Assembly (NCBI RefSeq): GCF_000143415.4
Contig: NW_003314262.1
Location: 2,592,603 to 2,656,602 of the forward strand
Length of the DNA: 64,000 bases
Reading direction: 5' to 3'
Source of the DNA: Selaginella moellendorffii
Taxonomy: Eukaryota; Streptophyta; Lycopodiopsida; Selaginellales; Selaginellaceae
The notes under the pieces were generated by a model. That model was not told where the DNA came from. It worked only from the letters and a program-made list of their open reading frames with translations, and did no database searches. Below are positions 63,849 to 64,000 of this stretch, piece by piece. The translations under genes were made by a program, and so were the position numbers. How positions within the stretch are numbered: the stretch's first letter is position 1; the number at the start of each line of letters is the position of its first letter.

Positions 63849-64000
63849 CGTTCCTATTCTTCCACTTCCAAGGTGCCCTAAATTTCGCGCTGCCCTAGCA
63901 TCTATGGCGGTCTTTAAAACTCGGAGCGATTCCCGGAGAATATTCTCTGGGCGGGCTTGGAGAAGATTTTAGGGCGCACGGAGCTGGATTTTAGGGCGGT
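63849..64000 (-). promoter_or_regulatory. SF1 leader / promoter
   Basis: 152 bp to the window end. It holds AGGGCACC and two TTTTAGGGCG words (telobox-like in reverse), resembling the promoters near 17.1 and 18.2 kb. No TATA box seen. Confidence 0.35.

Noticed and set aside
61707-63881. 724-codon Arg/Leu-rich plus-strand ORF opposite SF1
   Set aside because: Antisense shadow of a GC-rich coding exon; SF1 on the minus strand has all its domains.

Overview
The window is nuclear DNA of a land plant. It has plant-type telomerase, chloroplast lycopene beta-cyclase, a plant sphingolipid desaturase, plant SF1 with an RRM, intronless PLS-type PPR genes and very short GT-AG introns (about 45-140 bp). 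This mix fits a lycophyte such as Selaginella; the genus is an inference, because no database search was possible.

Left part (1-22.7 kb), ordinary genes: the 3' part of TERT (1-2256), a PPR gene 51 bp behind it, an AT-rich gap holding a decayed copy of the lycopene cyclase 5' end, lycopene beta-cyclase (8 exons), a sphingolipid delta-4 desaturase, two PPR genes head to head with start codons 11 bp apart, a RING protein, a newly modelled 48-aa membrane protein, an NLI/CTD-type phosphatase, a taspase, and a class III peroxidase carrying a long glycine-rich N-terminal domain.

Middle part (22.7-55.9 kb), a two-tier tandem array: six copies (A-F) of an intact, divergent Dof-like zinc-finger gene sit in near-identical AT-rich flanks. 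Four are followed by a peroxidase exon 2-3 fragment. Two (C, F) are followed by a mitoferrin-like carrier gene on the minus strand. The first carrier copy is a promoterless, frameshifted pseudogene and the second is intact. Three degenerate Ty3/gypsy-like LTR elements (about 5 kb, minus strand) occupy the same site of the repeat unit, and a fourth unit carries the empty site. All three elements share an internal inversion that puts the gag N-terminus on the opposite strand. RT2 has a 100-N assembly gap.

Right part (55.9-64 kb): the carrier promoter with ACGT-core boxes, a 5.5-kb stretch of simple repeats and possible small spliced transcripts without a recognised gene, and an SF1 splicing-factor gene with an intronless coding region on the minus strand.

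The genes do not form one pathway. Plastid and membrane-lipid metabolism (LCYB, desaturase), organelle RNA processing (PPRs), telomere maintenance and splicing are simply neighbours. The most unusual part is the recombining peroxidase / Dof-like / mitoferrin array.
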